Below, in pieces: positions 12,961 to 23,476 of a stretch of 64,000 nucleotides of DNA. The stretch comes from Isoetes taiwanensis (taxonomy: Eukaryota > Streptophyta > Lycopodiopsida > Isoetales > Isoetaceae). The position numbers were made by a program, and so were the translations under genes. The DNA is taken from NCBI GenBank assembly GCA_021234155.1, contig JAJEKV010000857.1, positions 1-64,000 on the forward strand, written 5' to 3'. The notes under the pieces were generated by a model. That model searched no databases. It saw nothing but the letters and a program-made list of their open reading frames with translations, and was not told the DNA's origin. Numbering within the stretch: the first letter of the stretch is position 1; each line of letters opens with the position of its first letter.

Positions 12961-13026
12961 GATGGGTCAAAAAGCGGCTGACGCGAGTTTGCTCGGGGTT
13001 AAAGTTCGATTCCTCGATCCATCCAA
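12961..13026 (+). repeat. tRNA-like or SINE-head remnant (weak)
   Basis: The stretch starts ggatgg and ends tccatcc, which pair like an acceptor stem. It contains agttcgattcc, close to a pol III B box (GGTTCGANTCC), preceded by gcggctgacg where a D arm would lie. The T-arm stem does not form with normal geometry, so this is not a functional tRNA gene. A chance match is possible. Confidence 0.25.
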
Positions 13027-13029
13027 TCA

Positions 13030-14200
13030 CAAAAAGTGCAAGTCTTTTCGGTTTAAAAGGCGTAATACACGATGTCAACCCATGACTACGATGGATTGAA
13101 CATACCCCCGATAATAACTTTGGAAACTTGTACAAGCATGTTCAAAGCGAACGAAAAACATGCATCTTAGCTCGCAAATGATGGTGTCAACAAAAGATTT
13201 TACACTTGAGGGTGACAAGCGTATATTGTCTTTTGGACATTGTTCAACAAGAATTGATGGTCTTTCTACATCGGTTGAGCCTAAAATGGAAGGCTTGTAA
13301 TCTCCATCAAGCATCACTTGATGAAGTCTTCGCTCGTATAAATCGAGCCCTTTGAAAGAGAAGCTCGCTATCTTGGGCTACATTCAAGACCAATGTCAAA
13401 CTGTTCCATCATCCTCTGAAGCTTTTTACATCTTTAACAGGCCACCATTGTTTCCATCGTGATATAAACAAGATAATCCATTCTTCATTATGTGTTCAAA
13501 CCTCGTGAGATGATACATTGCATTCTAAGTCTTTAAGAACTCGAGTAATGATAAGGAAATACGACTCCCGGTCTCCTCTGTCAACTCTAGAACTGTATGT
13601 TCGATTGTAGACTCCACACATCCACAACTCGCCAAACATGTTTCTACTTGTATAATGGTTTGTTCTCGTTTGTGAGCTTCTACCCTAGCCGATCATTGAC
13701 ATGAAACACCGCACATCCACGAGAAAAAGGCAAGGATTACCTTGCCGGATGGCCTTGCATCCTTCCTTCTTGGGTTAAGCTCTGGTTTGCAATAAACAGT
13801 GGCCCAAACAATATAGGCTTAGGCGGTTTACGACTTAGAGCAAGTTTGGAGCCGTTTTTGGCATCTTCTGGGCATATCTTCGGCATATACCAGAATATGC
13901 CAAAACCACACAATGGGATTGCCCTCTAAGGGCAACCCAAAAATCCCGTAAAGTTCGTGGGGAAGATATTTCACCATATTTCGGGCCTAGATTACAACGG
14001 ACGCTTCCTCCTCGATGTTGGCTTCATCTCCTCCGTCTTTGGCGATAGCGGAGTAATCAACCTTTTGTGGCTCGATGGCGCCCCGTGGCAAGAAATATCT
14101 TCCCCGACTTTTACGCGTGAGGGAAATTTCGCCCGCAGGCCCTTACAGGGGGTGCGGACGCTTAGCCCCGGCACCGCGTAAGGGAAGGGGCTGTGAGCGA
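13030..14200. other. Gene-free interval upstream of the expansin
   Basis: No coding sequence with recognisable domains. Short frames at 13957-14181 (plus) and 13992-14204 (minus) overlap on opposite strands and show no family signature. I see no element structure here. Confidence 0.45.
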
Positions 14201-14202
14201 AC

Positions 14203-14327
14203 ATTACCTCTCTACCGTAAAGAACTCTATAGATATTTTTAAGGCCCTTACGCGGGGTAAGGACCCATTTTAAAGGCCTATGGCCATTATTACCTCTACC
14301 GTAAAGAACTCTATAGATATTTTTACC
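14203..14327. repeat. Short direct repeat pair
   Basis: attacctct(ct)accgtaaag then aactctatagatattttta occurs at 14203-14241 and again at 14288-14324, about 85 bp apart. The spacer contains cccttacgcggggtaagg, a short imperfect palindrome. Function unknown; about 1.0 kb upstream of the expansin start codon. Confidence 0.8.
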
Positions 14328-14329
14328 TA

Positions 14330-15343
14330 TTCAACCACTTGTTTAACCTCAACCCAATTTCATGCTCCCCATGAACTCAAAATTCATTGTTTGCAAAAAT
14401 CCCTTACTATGTAGATTCAACAGTTGGAGATGCACGGGCAATGGACTACAATGGCTACAGAATAAAGGATGGTCTGCTGCAAAATTTTTTCCAAAGTACT
14501 TTCTAACCACGATTTTACACCAGTCAGATCCTGGTGGGGGCCTGTTTTTCTTTTCCGTATTATAAGTATTCCATCCCCTGCCTTCTTGTTTAAAGCTTTG
14601 CTCGGTTTTAAACTCGAAAGCCCTGTCCTGCAGAACCCACCGACGTTTTCCTTCCTTTCCCTGACAGGGGGCATACTTATTCCACATGTACAATCACCGG
14701 CAGCACCTCAAGGTATGGTAGAAGTTTCTGTACAATATGTGCAGATTTAAATGAGACCCCAGGAATATGTAATTTAGTGATTGATCTGCATACCAGCTCT
14801 TGATTACAATGGTGTAAATGTGAACTGGTTTCAGTTTTAAGATGTCGGCGATTGCAGCGGCTATATGTTTGATCCATTGTTCGAGGAAGAATGGACCCAA
14901 CTTGTTATCCCATGTGGGCGACCAGATTCAGCTGGTTATTCAGATCTATATAGTGCCCATAGACTCCGGCATGCTACTGCTTGCATTGTCCTGTGGAGGA
15001 TTCCAGTTCATCGATCATGTAAGAATGATCTTACAAATTAGAGTATGGTTATGTTCACATTATAAGGATGTTGATGTAGAAACTATATTAGTAGCAGAGT
15101 TTTCTCTCTTGGACAACCAGTCTCAGGTTGTTTTCTCATGCGATTTGCTTTATGTATGCTGGATTGTTTGCATTGCCAAGCTTTTCTTCTTAATAATTAG
15201 ACAAGGATGCAATGAGCATCTGTAGGGCATTTTGTACAGAAAAGAAGTTTATCTCTTGCTCTAGTCTTTACAAGAAAGTGTTCTCTGATGTAATGATAAA
15301 TAATAGAAGATCAAACTTCTTATGCAGGGCATCCATTGGCATC
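14330..15343 (+). other. Expansin 5' flank, promoter/5'UTR region
   Basis: About 1 kb preceding the expansin start. A frame at 14842-15225 is open on the plus strand but shows no family signature. A possible splice acceptor (cttatgcag, AG at 15326-15327) lies 16 bp before the ATG, so the 5'UTR may be spliced. I could not choose a TATA box or transcription start with confidence. Confidence 0.35.
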
Positions 15344-16340
15344 ATGCTGGCGGTTTTCGCAACTATTTGTCTTGCATTTGGTGAAGGAATCCTTGGCGCA
15401 GGGGCATGGAGCAGTGCTCATGCCACGTTCTATGGTGGAGGTGATGCAGCTGGAACCATGGGTAAGTCTGGTTCCTTTATGAATACCATACATAACAGTG
15501 AAAAAAGACATGAAAAATCTGATGTTATATTAGAGCAAAAATTAGAAGGATATGCAATATTCCACAAAGAGCAACGAGTTTTAGTCTAACAATCTGGTAT
15601 ATCTAATGTTGATGGCAGGAGGAGCTTGTGGTTATGGCAACCTCTATAGCAACGGCTATGGCACTCATACCGCAGCATTAAGTAGCGCATTATTCAATGG
15701 TGGTCTAACATGTGGTGCATGTTATGAAGTAAGATGTGAAACAGGGGCAGATCCAAAGTGGTGTCATTCTGGAAATCCTTCAATTGTTATCACTGCAACT
15801 AACTTTTGCCCTCCTAATTATGCTTTGCCAAACAACAACGGAGGCTGGTGCAATCCTCCATTGCAGCATTTTGACATGGCTCAACCAGCATATGAGCAGA
15901 TTGCCAAGTACAAGGGAGGGATTGTTCCTGTAGAATTCAGAAGGTACAATTCATTTTTTTCCCCCAAATATTTTAACTTGGTTAGAAAAAGAGCTTAACT
16001 CCTTGCCTTATGATGATCTGATGGACTTTCCAGAGTTAAATGTGTGAAGAGGGGAGGCATCAGATTCACTATTAATGGCCATTCATACTTCAATCTGATC
16101 CTAGTTAGCAATGTTGGAGGTGCAGGGGATGTGCATTCTGTTTTCATCAAAGGATCTAAAACAGGATGGTTACCTCTGGCCAGAAATTGGGGCCAGAATT
16201 GGCAAAGCAACAACTTTCTAGATGGCCAGAGCTTGTCATTTAGAGTAACCACTAGTGATGGCAAAACTGTCAGCTCCTATAATGCGGTACCTCCAAACTG
16301 GAGGTTTGGACAGACGTTCAGTGGTAGCCAATTCATCTAA
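15344..16340 (+). CDS. EXPA: Alpha-expansin (three exons)
   Basis: Exons are 15344-15461, 15619-15943 and 16034-16340, joined at GT-AG introns of 157 and 90 bp, giving 249 residues. Alpha-expansins are secreted wall proteins that loosen cellulose-hemicellulose contacts during acid growth without hydrolysis. Residues 1-20 form a hydrophobic signal peptide. HATFYGG (26-32), GACGYGN (41-47), CGACYEVRC (71-79), TNFCPP, WCNPP (the alpha-type insertion, 116-120) and the HFD motif (123-125) define the GH45-like double-psi beta-barrel with eight cysteines (43, 71, 74, 79, 88, 103, 117, 151). Residues about 155-249 form the CBM63-like domain, with [21 protein letters not shown] and NWRFGQTF. Both introns sit at the positions conserved in plant EXPA genes. 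The start was chosen because it yields a normal signal peptide; an upstream in-frame ATG at 15212 would add 44 residues and is unlikely. The gene looks intact. Confidence 0.96.
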
Positions 16341-16664
16341 ACATTTGGTCACATACGAGCTTAAGATTGAACTTTTTTCCTACACTCGCACTCAGTTGAA
16401 TCAGCTGATATTTTGACCTCCTTTACTTCATTTTTATAAAGTAATCTTTTCCCTGCTGCCTGCAATTTGCTGGTGCTTATTCGAATCCAAAGAATAGTTC
16501 CTTCACTATGCACTATGGGAAAATTTATGGGATATTTTACAAATATGAACTTTTAAGTTAGATGATATTTAGAGGACTTGATCTAAGGGCATGTTCATGG
16601 GCTCCTACAAATCTATTTTTTAGCCTTGATTAAGAAGAAGAAGAGGCTCCTAGAGATCTGGGCT
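16341..16664 (+). other. Expansin 3' flank
   Basis: AT-rich 3'UTR and flank, 324 bp, between the expansin stop and the copia target site. No canonical AATAAA was found; tttttataaagtaatc (about 16431) is a candidate for a weak polyadenylation region. The copia 3' LTR begins just beyond. Confidence 0.4.
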
Positions 16665-16669
16665 TTTGG

Positions 16670-17254
16670 TGAAGTAAATAACGTCTTTAGTTAGATTCAA
16701 TAGATCAATTTAATCTCCTATACCATTTCTTATTGAATCAACATTTTGATCACAACATAGTTTATTATCTTCAAGTAGCTCACACATAGATAATGTATTA
16801 GCCTAACCATTGAATAGTATCAATAAATCATATATTAACCATTGCAATTCACTATCGCAATTTTACTGTTCAAATGAGATCGATCAAAACACTGTTCATT
16901 GTAATCACAATCTTGAACTGACAGAACTTTAGAAAATACTTGTTTTTGATTCCTGATCCGACAAAGTACATGCCGAACCAATCATTGCATGCTTAAGAAC
17001 TTTGAAATCCGTCGGCCTAGGCGAACCGAGCAGATTCAAAATTGATTTGGCTCCATTTTATTCGATCCATAAAATCAATTGTTAATTTTCTTAGGCTTTC
17101 TATAACAGCCTCATTTCTAGAAGTATCATGGCTATAATCTTAGACCTTAGAAATAAGCATCATACCTAGGTCTAGATTAATATTTTAGACCATGAGCATA
17201 ATCATATCTTGTCATGATCTCAACTTGCTCAACTTGTCATGATCAATTACAACA
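16670..17254 (-). repeat. Copia 3' LTR
   Basis: Direct copy of 21589-22145, starting tgaagtaaataa on the plus strand and ending attacaaca. On the minus strand the LTR therefore begins TGTTGTAATTG and ends TTTACTTCA. It carries a segment near 17180 (tctagattaatattttagac and following bases) that is missing from the 5' LTR. Confidence 0.95.
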
Positions 17255-17264
17255 TTCCTCCTTC
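17255..17264 (-). promoter_or_regulatory. Copia polypurine tract
   Basis: On the minus strand the sequence gaaggaggaa directly precedes the TG of the 3' LTR. This is where plus-strand DNA synthesis is primed in LTR retroelements. Confidence 0.85.
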
Positions 17265-17290
17265 ATGACAAGTGACAAAGCAATAGACTG

Positions 17291-18870
17291 TTACAGTATT
17301 AGGAGTTGAAATTTACCTTGAGATGTTGAATAAATGTTGTAGTTCCTACCTCCCAGCATTAATTTGAACTTGTGAAACTTAACCTGTGGTAATGCCTTTG
17401 TTAACACGTCTGCAACTTGATCCTCAGTATTTATGTATTCAACTGAGATATAACCTTTTGCAACCAACTCTCGAATAAAATGCATGTGGATTTCTATGTG
17501 CTTTGTTCTCACGATGCGAATGTGATTCTTAGTAATGGCCATACAACTGAGACTATCACTTAATAATGCAGTAGGACCTTGTTGCTCAACTCCAAGTTCT
17601 CTTAATAGTCTTCTAATCCACACTATCTCTTTTCCAGCTAGAGTAGTGGCAGCATATTCTGCTTCAGCAGATGACATAGCCACACTTGTTTCTTTATTTG
17701 GCTTCCAACTTACAAAACCTCCTCCTAACATTAGAGAAAATCCTCAAGTAGATTTTTTCAGGAGTTCAAATCGATGCCTAGTCGGCATCACAGTAGGCCT
17801 TTAGTTGAAGATCATTATTTGAGAATGTGATCCCTTGTTCTAATGTACCTTTCAAGAATCTTAGAATCCTCTTCGCAGCTATCCAGTGCTGCTGACCTGG
17901 ATTACTTGCATATCTACTTAATAAACTTATTGAAAAGCTATGTCTGGTCGAGTACAATTTGTTACATAAAGTAGACAGCCAAGCAATTCCCTATAAAGTG
18001 TATTAGCCATTTCTGTCATCTCTGTTTCAGTTCTTGGTGACATGGATACTTTTGTGTCCTGGAACAAGAGGTGTTTCAGCAATCTTACAATTCATCATTC
18101 CAAATCTTTGAAGTATTCCTTTGATGTTTGAAGCTTGTGTTAAAATCATTATCTTATGTTCCCTGTCCCTTTTACTTCTATTCCTAAAAACTTTCTCAGC
18201 TCATCCAAATCTATCATCTTAAACTTGTCTTTCAAAATTTGCTTGCATCCATCCAAGTAACTCATATCATTTGCCATATTATAGAATCATCCACACATAA
18301 AGCAATTATACAAATTTTGCCTTGGTCTTTTCTAGCATATAAGTTCTCATCACTTTGGAACTTCTCAAATTCATTCTCTCTTAGAAATTTATCCATGCAA
18401 ATATACCACTGTCGAGGTGATTGCTTTAACATATAGACTGCTCTTTTTAATTTCCATACTATGTTGTGTCCTTGTTCAAATCCCATAGCTGGTTTCATAA
18501 ATATTTCTTCCTCCAAATTGGCATTCAAGAATGCAGTACTCACATCCATGTGATGTACTTCAAATTTTTTTTGCATTTGCATAGGCTAATAACATTACGA
18601 TACTTGCAAGTTTGATTATGGGAGAAAAAATGTCTCGTCATAATCTAAAGCCCTTTTCTGCGCGAATATCCCCTTGCAACTAGTCTAGTTTTGTAAGTAT
18701 TTGATTTTCCATCTGGTCCAATCTTTAGTTTATAAATCCATTTATTGTCTACAATATTCACATCACTAGATTTCTCAACCAATTCAAATGTCCCTGTTCT
18801 TTTGAATCTTTGAGAGTTCCTCCTCCATTGCAACTTTCCGACTTTGTGCTTTCTTTGGAGTTTATGGCCT
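17291..18870 (-). pseudogene. Copia RT-RNase H region
   Basis: Read on the minus strand: NKWIYKLKIGPDGKSNTYK and ARGYSRRKG (about 18660-18800), FEVHHMDVSTAFLNANLEEE with the catalytic D of MDVSTAFLN (about 18500-18560), then ALCVDDSII, a variant of YVDDM (about 18280). RELLGCLLYVTNCTRPDIAF and HWIAAKRILRFLKGTLEQG follow (17830-18000). RNase H has SWKPNKETSVAMSSAEAEY, RTKHIEIHMHFIRE and VADVLTKALP (17350-17700). Frame changes occur near 18590, 18260, 17940 and 17750. All family motifs are recognisable but the protein is not intact. Confidence 0.9.
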
Positions 18871-19456
18871 CATCATAACTGTTGGGCACATGTGGTTCCA
18901 TAATTGCCATTATATGGCTTAATTCCTCCTCCTCGTCATGGACATCAATTAGTCTTAGACTTTTTCCTTCCTTATGTCTTCCATATTTTCTCACATCAAC
19001 CTTTGCTTCTTCAAGCAATTTTTTACTTTGATTTTTCTAATTATTCTCTTGGGATCGGGTGATCATTTTCATGGTTATTTTGACCTTCATATTCAAGAGT
19101 ATCGTTCAGTTTAATACCTAATTCATTGCCGTGATGTCTCGATAGTATCTTCATCCTCCTAAGTTTGTTCTAATATTGACTTTTTGCTTCAATTGGTCTT
19201 TGAGGTCCTTGAATGACATGCTTGACTTTCTATTCTTATACAAATAGCTTTCTTCAAAATGAACATCCACGCTTATGAGTATCTATTTTTTAAGGGATCA
19301 TATAATTTATATTCCTTTGATTGATTATCATACCCTATCAAATAACGGACTATAGATCTATCATCTAAATGTTTTCATGTTTCCATTCGGCACATGACAA
19401 TTAGACATCCATAAGCCTTGTATTTAGAGAAATGGGGTTTAGAGCCATACCACAAT
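18871..19456 (-). pseudogene. Copia integrase C-terminal/linker region
   Basis: This lies between the integrase core and the RT fingers. 18758-19018 on the minus strand is an acidic, charged linker (KSLRLIDVHDEEEELS), which is where the variable integrase-RT linker sits in copia polyproteins. The rest is broken into short frames and identified only by position. Confidence 0.6.
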
Positions 19457-20595
19457 TCATCCGTGTCTTTCCATTTGTACTCCTAGATGGTAATTTGTTC
19501 TTGATCTCCATTGCGAAGGTGTACAACTTCGTCCTCCCAGTAGAAAATTTGGTAGGTACGTGTGTTTTAGCATAGACCTAACATAGTTCAAATTCGACTG
19601 CTTTTTCTTTCTCGAGACTCCATTTTGTTGAGGTGTGTATGAGCATGTAAGTAGCCTCCTTATTCCATTTGTGAAGCAATAATTGTTAAACCTGCTAGAA
19701 ATAAGTTCTCCACCTCTGTCAGTTCTAAACATTTAACTTTCTTTCCTGTTTGCCTCTCTACTTCAGTTTGATATGCTTTGAAAGCTTGAAATGCATGATC
19801 TTTATGTTTCAAGGTATAAACCTTTGTTTTTCTGGAAAAATCATCTGTGAAAGTAATGAAATACTTCTTCCCATGAATACTTCTTATATTCAATGGACCA
19901 CAAATTTCTTTTGCCCTCTTTCCTTTCTTAGAAAATGGCAATCTGCAGTGTTTACCTTTGTAACAGCCAGCACAACTAAAGTTTGCTTCTTCAATGTCTG
20001 CAACATTTATTTGACCTGCTTTTAGCATGTACTTCAGATTATTTACATGAGTATGGCGTAGTCTCTCATGCCATAGTTTCAGAGTTGGCATTAAAAGAGC
20101 ATGTATAGCATTCACGTTACCATTTTTGAAACCAAACAGTTTGCCAACTCGTCTTGCTAGAAACTTAATTTTATTATCCATCATGACCTTACAATAGTGC
20201 TTTTCAAAATGCACGTGATATCCAAGATCTACTAGTTGAGTAACTGAAATGAGATTCTTGACTAATTGTGGGACACAAAGAACATTTTCAAGAATAACTG
20301 CCTTTCCATTTAGATCAAATAATTCAAGCAAACCAGCCTCTTCCACCTTTTGCAAATTTCCATCTCCCATTTGGACAAAACTTGTATTTTTCCAAATCAT
20401 TTTCTTGAGCTTAAAAGATGATTTAATCACACTTTTCTCAGCTCCACTATCTAACACGTAAAGATCATCATTCTTTAGATCACAATTAAAACCAACTGAT
20501 AATGTTTTAGGGTATCTTACCTCAGCATCCTCTTCGTTGATCTTTTCTGCTGCCATGTTTATTGTTGCAAATTTGTTTCCGCCCAAAGCATTCAT
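19457..20595 (-). pseudogene. Copia protease and integrase core
   Basis: The longest open segment of the element (19660-20595, 311 codons on the minus strand). It begins with a protease motif LYVLDSGAEKSVI (the family normally has DSGAT.H), continues through the GAG-pre-integrase block LWHERLRHTHVNNLKYML and CAGCYKGK (HHCC zinc site), then GKKYFITFTDDFSRKTKVY with the first core aspartates. After a frame change near 19690 the rest appears as FRTDRGGELIS and LTCSYTPQQNGV, including the catalytic-block D and the region of the glutamate, where the usual GV.ER.N.T reads GVSRKKKQ. Protease and integrase are therefore adjacent and damaged. Confidence 0.9.
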
Positions 20596-20599
20596 CCTT

Positions 20600-21566
20600 C
20601 CTCCTCGAGTGCCTCCTTGTTATTGAATCCTCTTCCCCTGCTGGTATTATTTCTAAATCCTCCTCTATTATTGTCTTTTGACTAGCGATTCATTAGCTAA
20701 ATGTCCATATCCTTGACAATTGAAACACTTATTCCCTTTGCTTAGTTTAGGGCGCTTAGCTTTTAAGATGGCCATATGCATCATATATGAAACAAGGACC
20801 AATTTTACCTTGTATACTTCTTCCTTTATCATTTGAAGTGTATAAAATCTCGCTTTTGTTCTTCATCTTCATCATTTAATACTTCATTACGCTCTAACTC
20901 GGTTTTATCATCCTCTCTCGCTTCCTCTCGACTTTTTGGCAACATTTCTAACAAGAGTAGCAAGTTGCTTGTGCTTTGAAAAATACCTTTGCAATGCAAT
21001 TTATCCTGAAACTCCCCTAGATATAGGTACTCAAATTGCCTCCATGTCCGCAGAATGATATTGTCAAAATTTTCAAAAAATATCTTTTACATCATCTTTA
21101 TCTCCAAACCTCAAGTCTCTGAGCTCCTTGTCCAAGACATCCAGCTGAGATGAGGACTTTACTTGACATGTTTGCAACATATATGACCACATTTCCTTGG
21201 GTGACATGCCCCTCATTTTAAGCATGATACTTTATCTTGCTTTTAATTACAGCCTTAGCCTCAAGAATCTTTGCTTTATTTTCACATTAATTTCTGGACT
21301 ATTAACCTTCTGAGAGCCTGATGTTCCACCAGCTCCAACACTTGAACTACCTTCTCTCATTGGACTACTTATTCCTGATGCAGTAGCAGTTACATAGGTT
21401 CTTCCCCTAGTTGCTTGAGCAACCTCAGGAGTTTGTTCTTCACCAAATTCCATAGATCTTCAACTCTCAACACTTCTTCAATCTTTTCTTTCCACACTTG
21501 GAAACCAGCTCCTCCTTTATAGATTTCAATTGCACTTAGTACTGAAGCTCCTAATCTGCTTGCCAT
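20600..21566 (-). pseudogene. Copia gag remnant
   Basis: A minus-strand ATG at 21566, 12 bp after the primer-binding site, opens MASRLGASVLSAIEIYKGG, then FQVWKEKIEEVLRVEDLW, similar to the N-terminal UBN2-type copia gag (F..W....L...DLW). Near 20690-20735 the strand encodes NKCFNCQGYGHLAN, a zinc knuckle whose fourth ligand appears as serine. The central part is broken into short frames. The start is supported by its position just inside the PBS. Confidence 0.8.
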
Positions 21567-21575
21567 GATGTCCTA

Positions 21576-21586
21576 TTCTGATACCA
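21576..21586 (-). promoter_or_regulatory. Copia primer-binding site (tRNA-iMet type)
   Basis: On the minus strand tggtatcagaa follows the end of the 5' LTR after two bases. TGGTATCAGA is complementary to the 3' end of plant initiator methionine tRNA, the usual primer for copia elements. Confidence 0.9.
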
Positions 21587-21588
21587 GA

Positions 21589-22145
21589 TGAAGTAAATAA
21601 TGTCTTTAGTTAGATTCAATAGATCAATTTAATCTCCTATACCATTTCTTATTGAATCAACATTTTGATCACAACATATTAGTTTATTATCTTCAAGTAG
21701 CACACACATAGATAATGTATTAGCCCAACCATTGAATAGTATCAATAAATCATATATTAACCATTGTAATTCATCAGAGTAATTTCTTTGTTCAAATGAG
21801 ATCGATCAAAACACTGTTCATTGTAATCACAATCTTGAACTTACGTAACTTTAGAAAATACTTGTTTTTTTATTCCTGATCTGACAAAGTACATGCCGAA
21901 CCAATCATTGCATGCTTAAGAACTTTGAGATCCGTCGACCGAGGTGAACCGAGCGGATTCAAAATGGATTTGGCTCCATTTTATTCGATCCCATAAAATC
22001 AATTATTAATTTTCTTAGGCTTTCTATAAAAGCCTCATTTCTAGAAGTATCATGGCTTTAATCTTAGACCTTAGAAATAAGCATCATACCTAGATTATCT
22101 TGTCATGATCTCAACTTGCTCAACTTGTCATGATCAATTACGACA
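21589..22145 (-). repeat. Copia 5' LTR
   Basis: Direct partner of 16670-17254, with matching TG..CA ends. It would hold the element's promoter on the minus strand. It is followed on the plus side by the TTTGG target-site duplication. Confidence 0.95.
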
Positions 22146-22150
22146 TTTGG

Positions 22151-23475
22151 AGTGTATTACCATTTGTGGTGTCTCACAATTTTTTGGGCCCATTAGAATT
22201 CCGCAAAATATTCCATGCCAGTCCCTGTGATTCGTCCCATGCAAATCAAGATGGGGTCAAACAGCCCCATGTTGACCCGATTTGCAAGGAGGCATTTAAA
22301 AACACAAATCCAATTGTTGTCATTCTCACATCAAGCATACAACATAGCAAACATACTGAACTTCTCACATCAAACCTTTCTTGCTTCTATTTCTTTAGAG
22401 GAATTGAACCTCTGTGTTTCACCAGAAGACAGAACAAAAGAAATATATGCATAATAGAAAACAGAGGAACAACAATAGATCCTAAACAGACACATAAGAA
22501 ACAGAAGAATCAGTCCAGTCTTGGCTGTAGAACTTTTTTTTTTTCTTTTGGGCGCGGGGATATGCATATTCCATGGAAATACTTAATTTGGGTGCCACGG
22601 TGGTGATGTAAAATATTTGACAAGGGAGTGTGTAGTGCTTTGTTTCTTCATGGAAAGAGTCATGCAACAAGCATTGCATCCCCTAGCATTAGTATTGCAT
22701 CCATGGTTCTAGACCATAAATTATTTGAGATATGCTTGTTGTGCATATCTTCATAATGTTTGCTCCAATTTTTGTAAGCTTCTTTCCAAATTCTCTCTCT
22801 TCAAAGGCGTTGGGCCATTGGAGCTATTGGTAGAGATGCACAACAATAAAAAATTGAAATTGGTAGGTGGATAGAATAGAATAGATTTTTTATCATCCAC
22901 GGAGACCGATTGGCCTATGGGACCCAAACAAAAGAGAGCAAAGAAGCCGTGATTCCGGGGATTAAAAACCCCACCAAGGGTTTTCGAGGGAAAACCTTAG
23001 CGGTAATAAGTATCTTTGGCACACTATACAATTGTATAGGACAGTTCAATACGGTCCCAAGGAACACAACTGTTGAAGGTGTTCCTGGCAAAACCTTCAA
23101 CCTCAGTGGTTTAGAACCTCCAGCTTGCTTGAGGCAACCACTCTGGTAAGGAAAGATCCAAGAAAAAGCTCAAACAATTATTTAACTTAGCTTTCCCCTC
23201 GAAGGGCAAAAAGTACGCCTCACAAGAAAGTTTGCCAAATGCAAACCAAATAGATTTTGATCAAGATCCTTGCTTCCATGGTCAGAAAAGACCTATGAAT
23301 ACCTTGGGGCAAAGTGGAAAAAAGTTCGATAAAGGGCAGATGGATCAAAGAGACAATCGACCAAGTCAATTTTGGTCAATATCCCCGGCAGAGTGAATTT
23401 CAAAAACTCGATGTTGGCTCCTCTTTTTGAGACACGATGCTTTTGCCCTTTTTAAAATATGCACTCAATGGTCCT
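22151..23475. other. Gene-free interval
   Basis: A frame at 22130-22606 is open on the plus strand but starts inside the copia LTR and has no domain. 22905-23150 contains short runs such as ggggattaaaaacccc that fold on themselves but match no known RNA. No element termini seen. Confidence 0.45.
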
Positions 23476-23476
23476 T

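Larger units (their letters stand above)
16665..22150 (-). mobile_element. Complete Ty1/copia LTR retrotransposon
   Basis: The element spans 16670-22145 on the minus strand. It has direct LTRs (585 and 557 bp) with TG..CA ends, a perfect 5-bp target-site duplication TTTGG at 16665-16669 and 22146-22150, a primer-binding site beside the 5' LTR and a polypurine tract beside the 3' LTR. Internal coding order on the minus strand is gag, protease, integrase, RT, RNase H, which defines Ty1/copia. The reading frame is broken by several shifts and stops, so the copy is not autonomous. The LTRs differ by scattered substitutions and an indel of about 30-35 bp, so the insertion is not recent. It lies 0.33 kb downstream of the expansin. 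Confidence 0.95.

Noticed and set aside
12961-13026. Functional tRNA gene
   Set aside because: The acceptor-like ends pair, but the T arm does not form with a normal 5-bp stem and 7-base loop; kept only as a weak tRNA-like remnant.
14842-15225. 127-codon plus-strand frame upstream of the expansin
   Set aside because: No family signature, not joined in phase to the expansin by obvious splice sites; more likely promoter or 5'UTR sequence.
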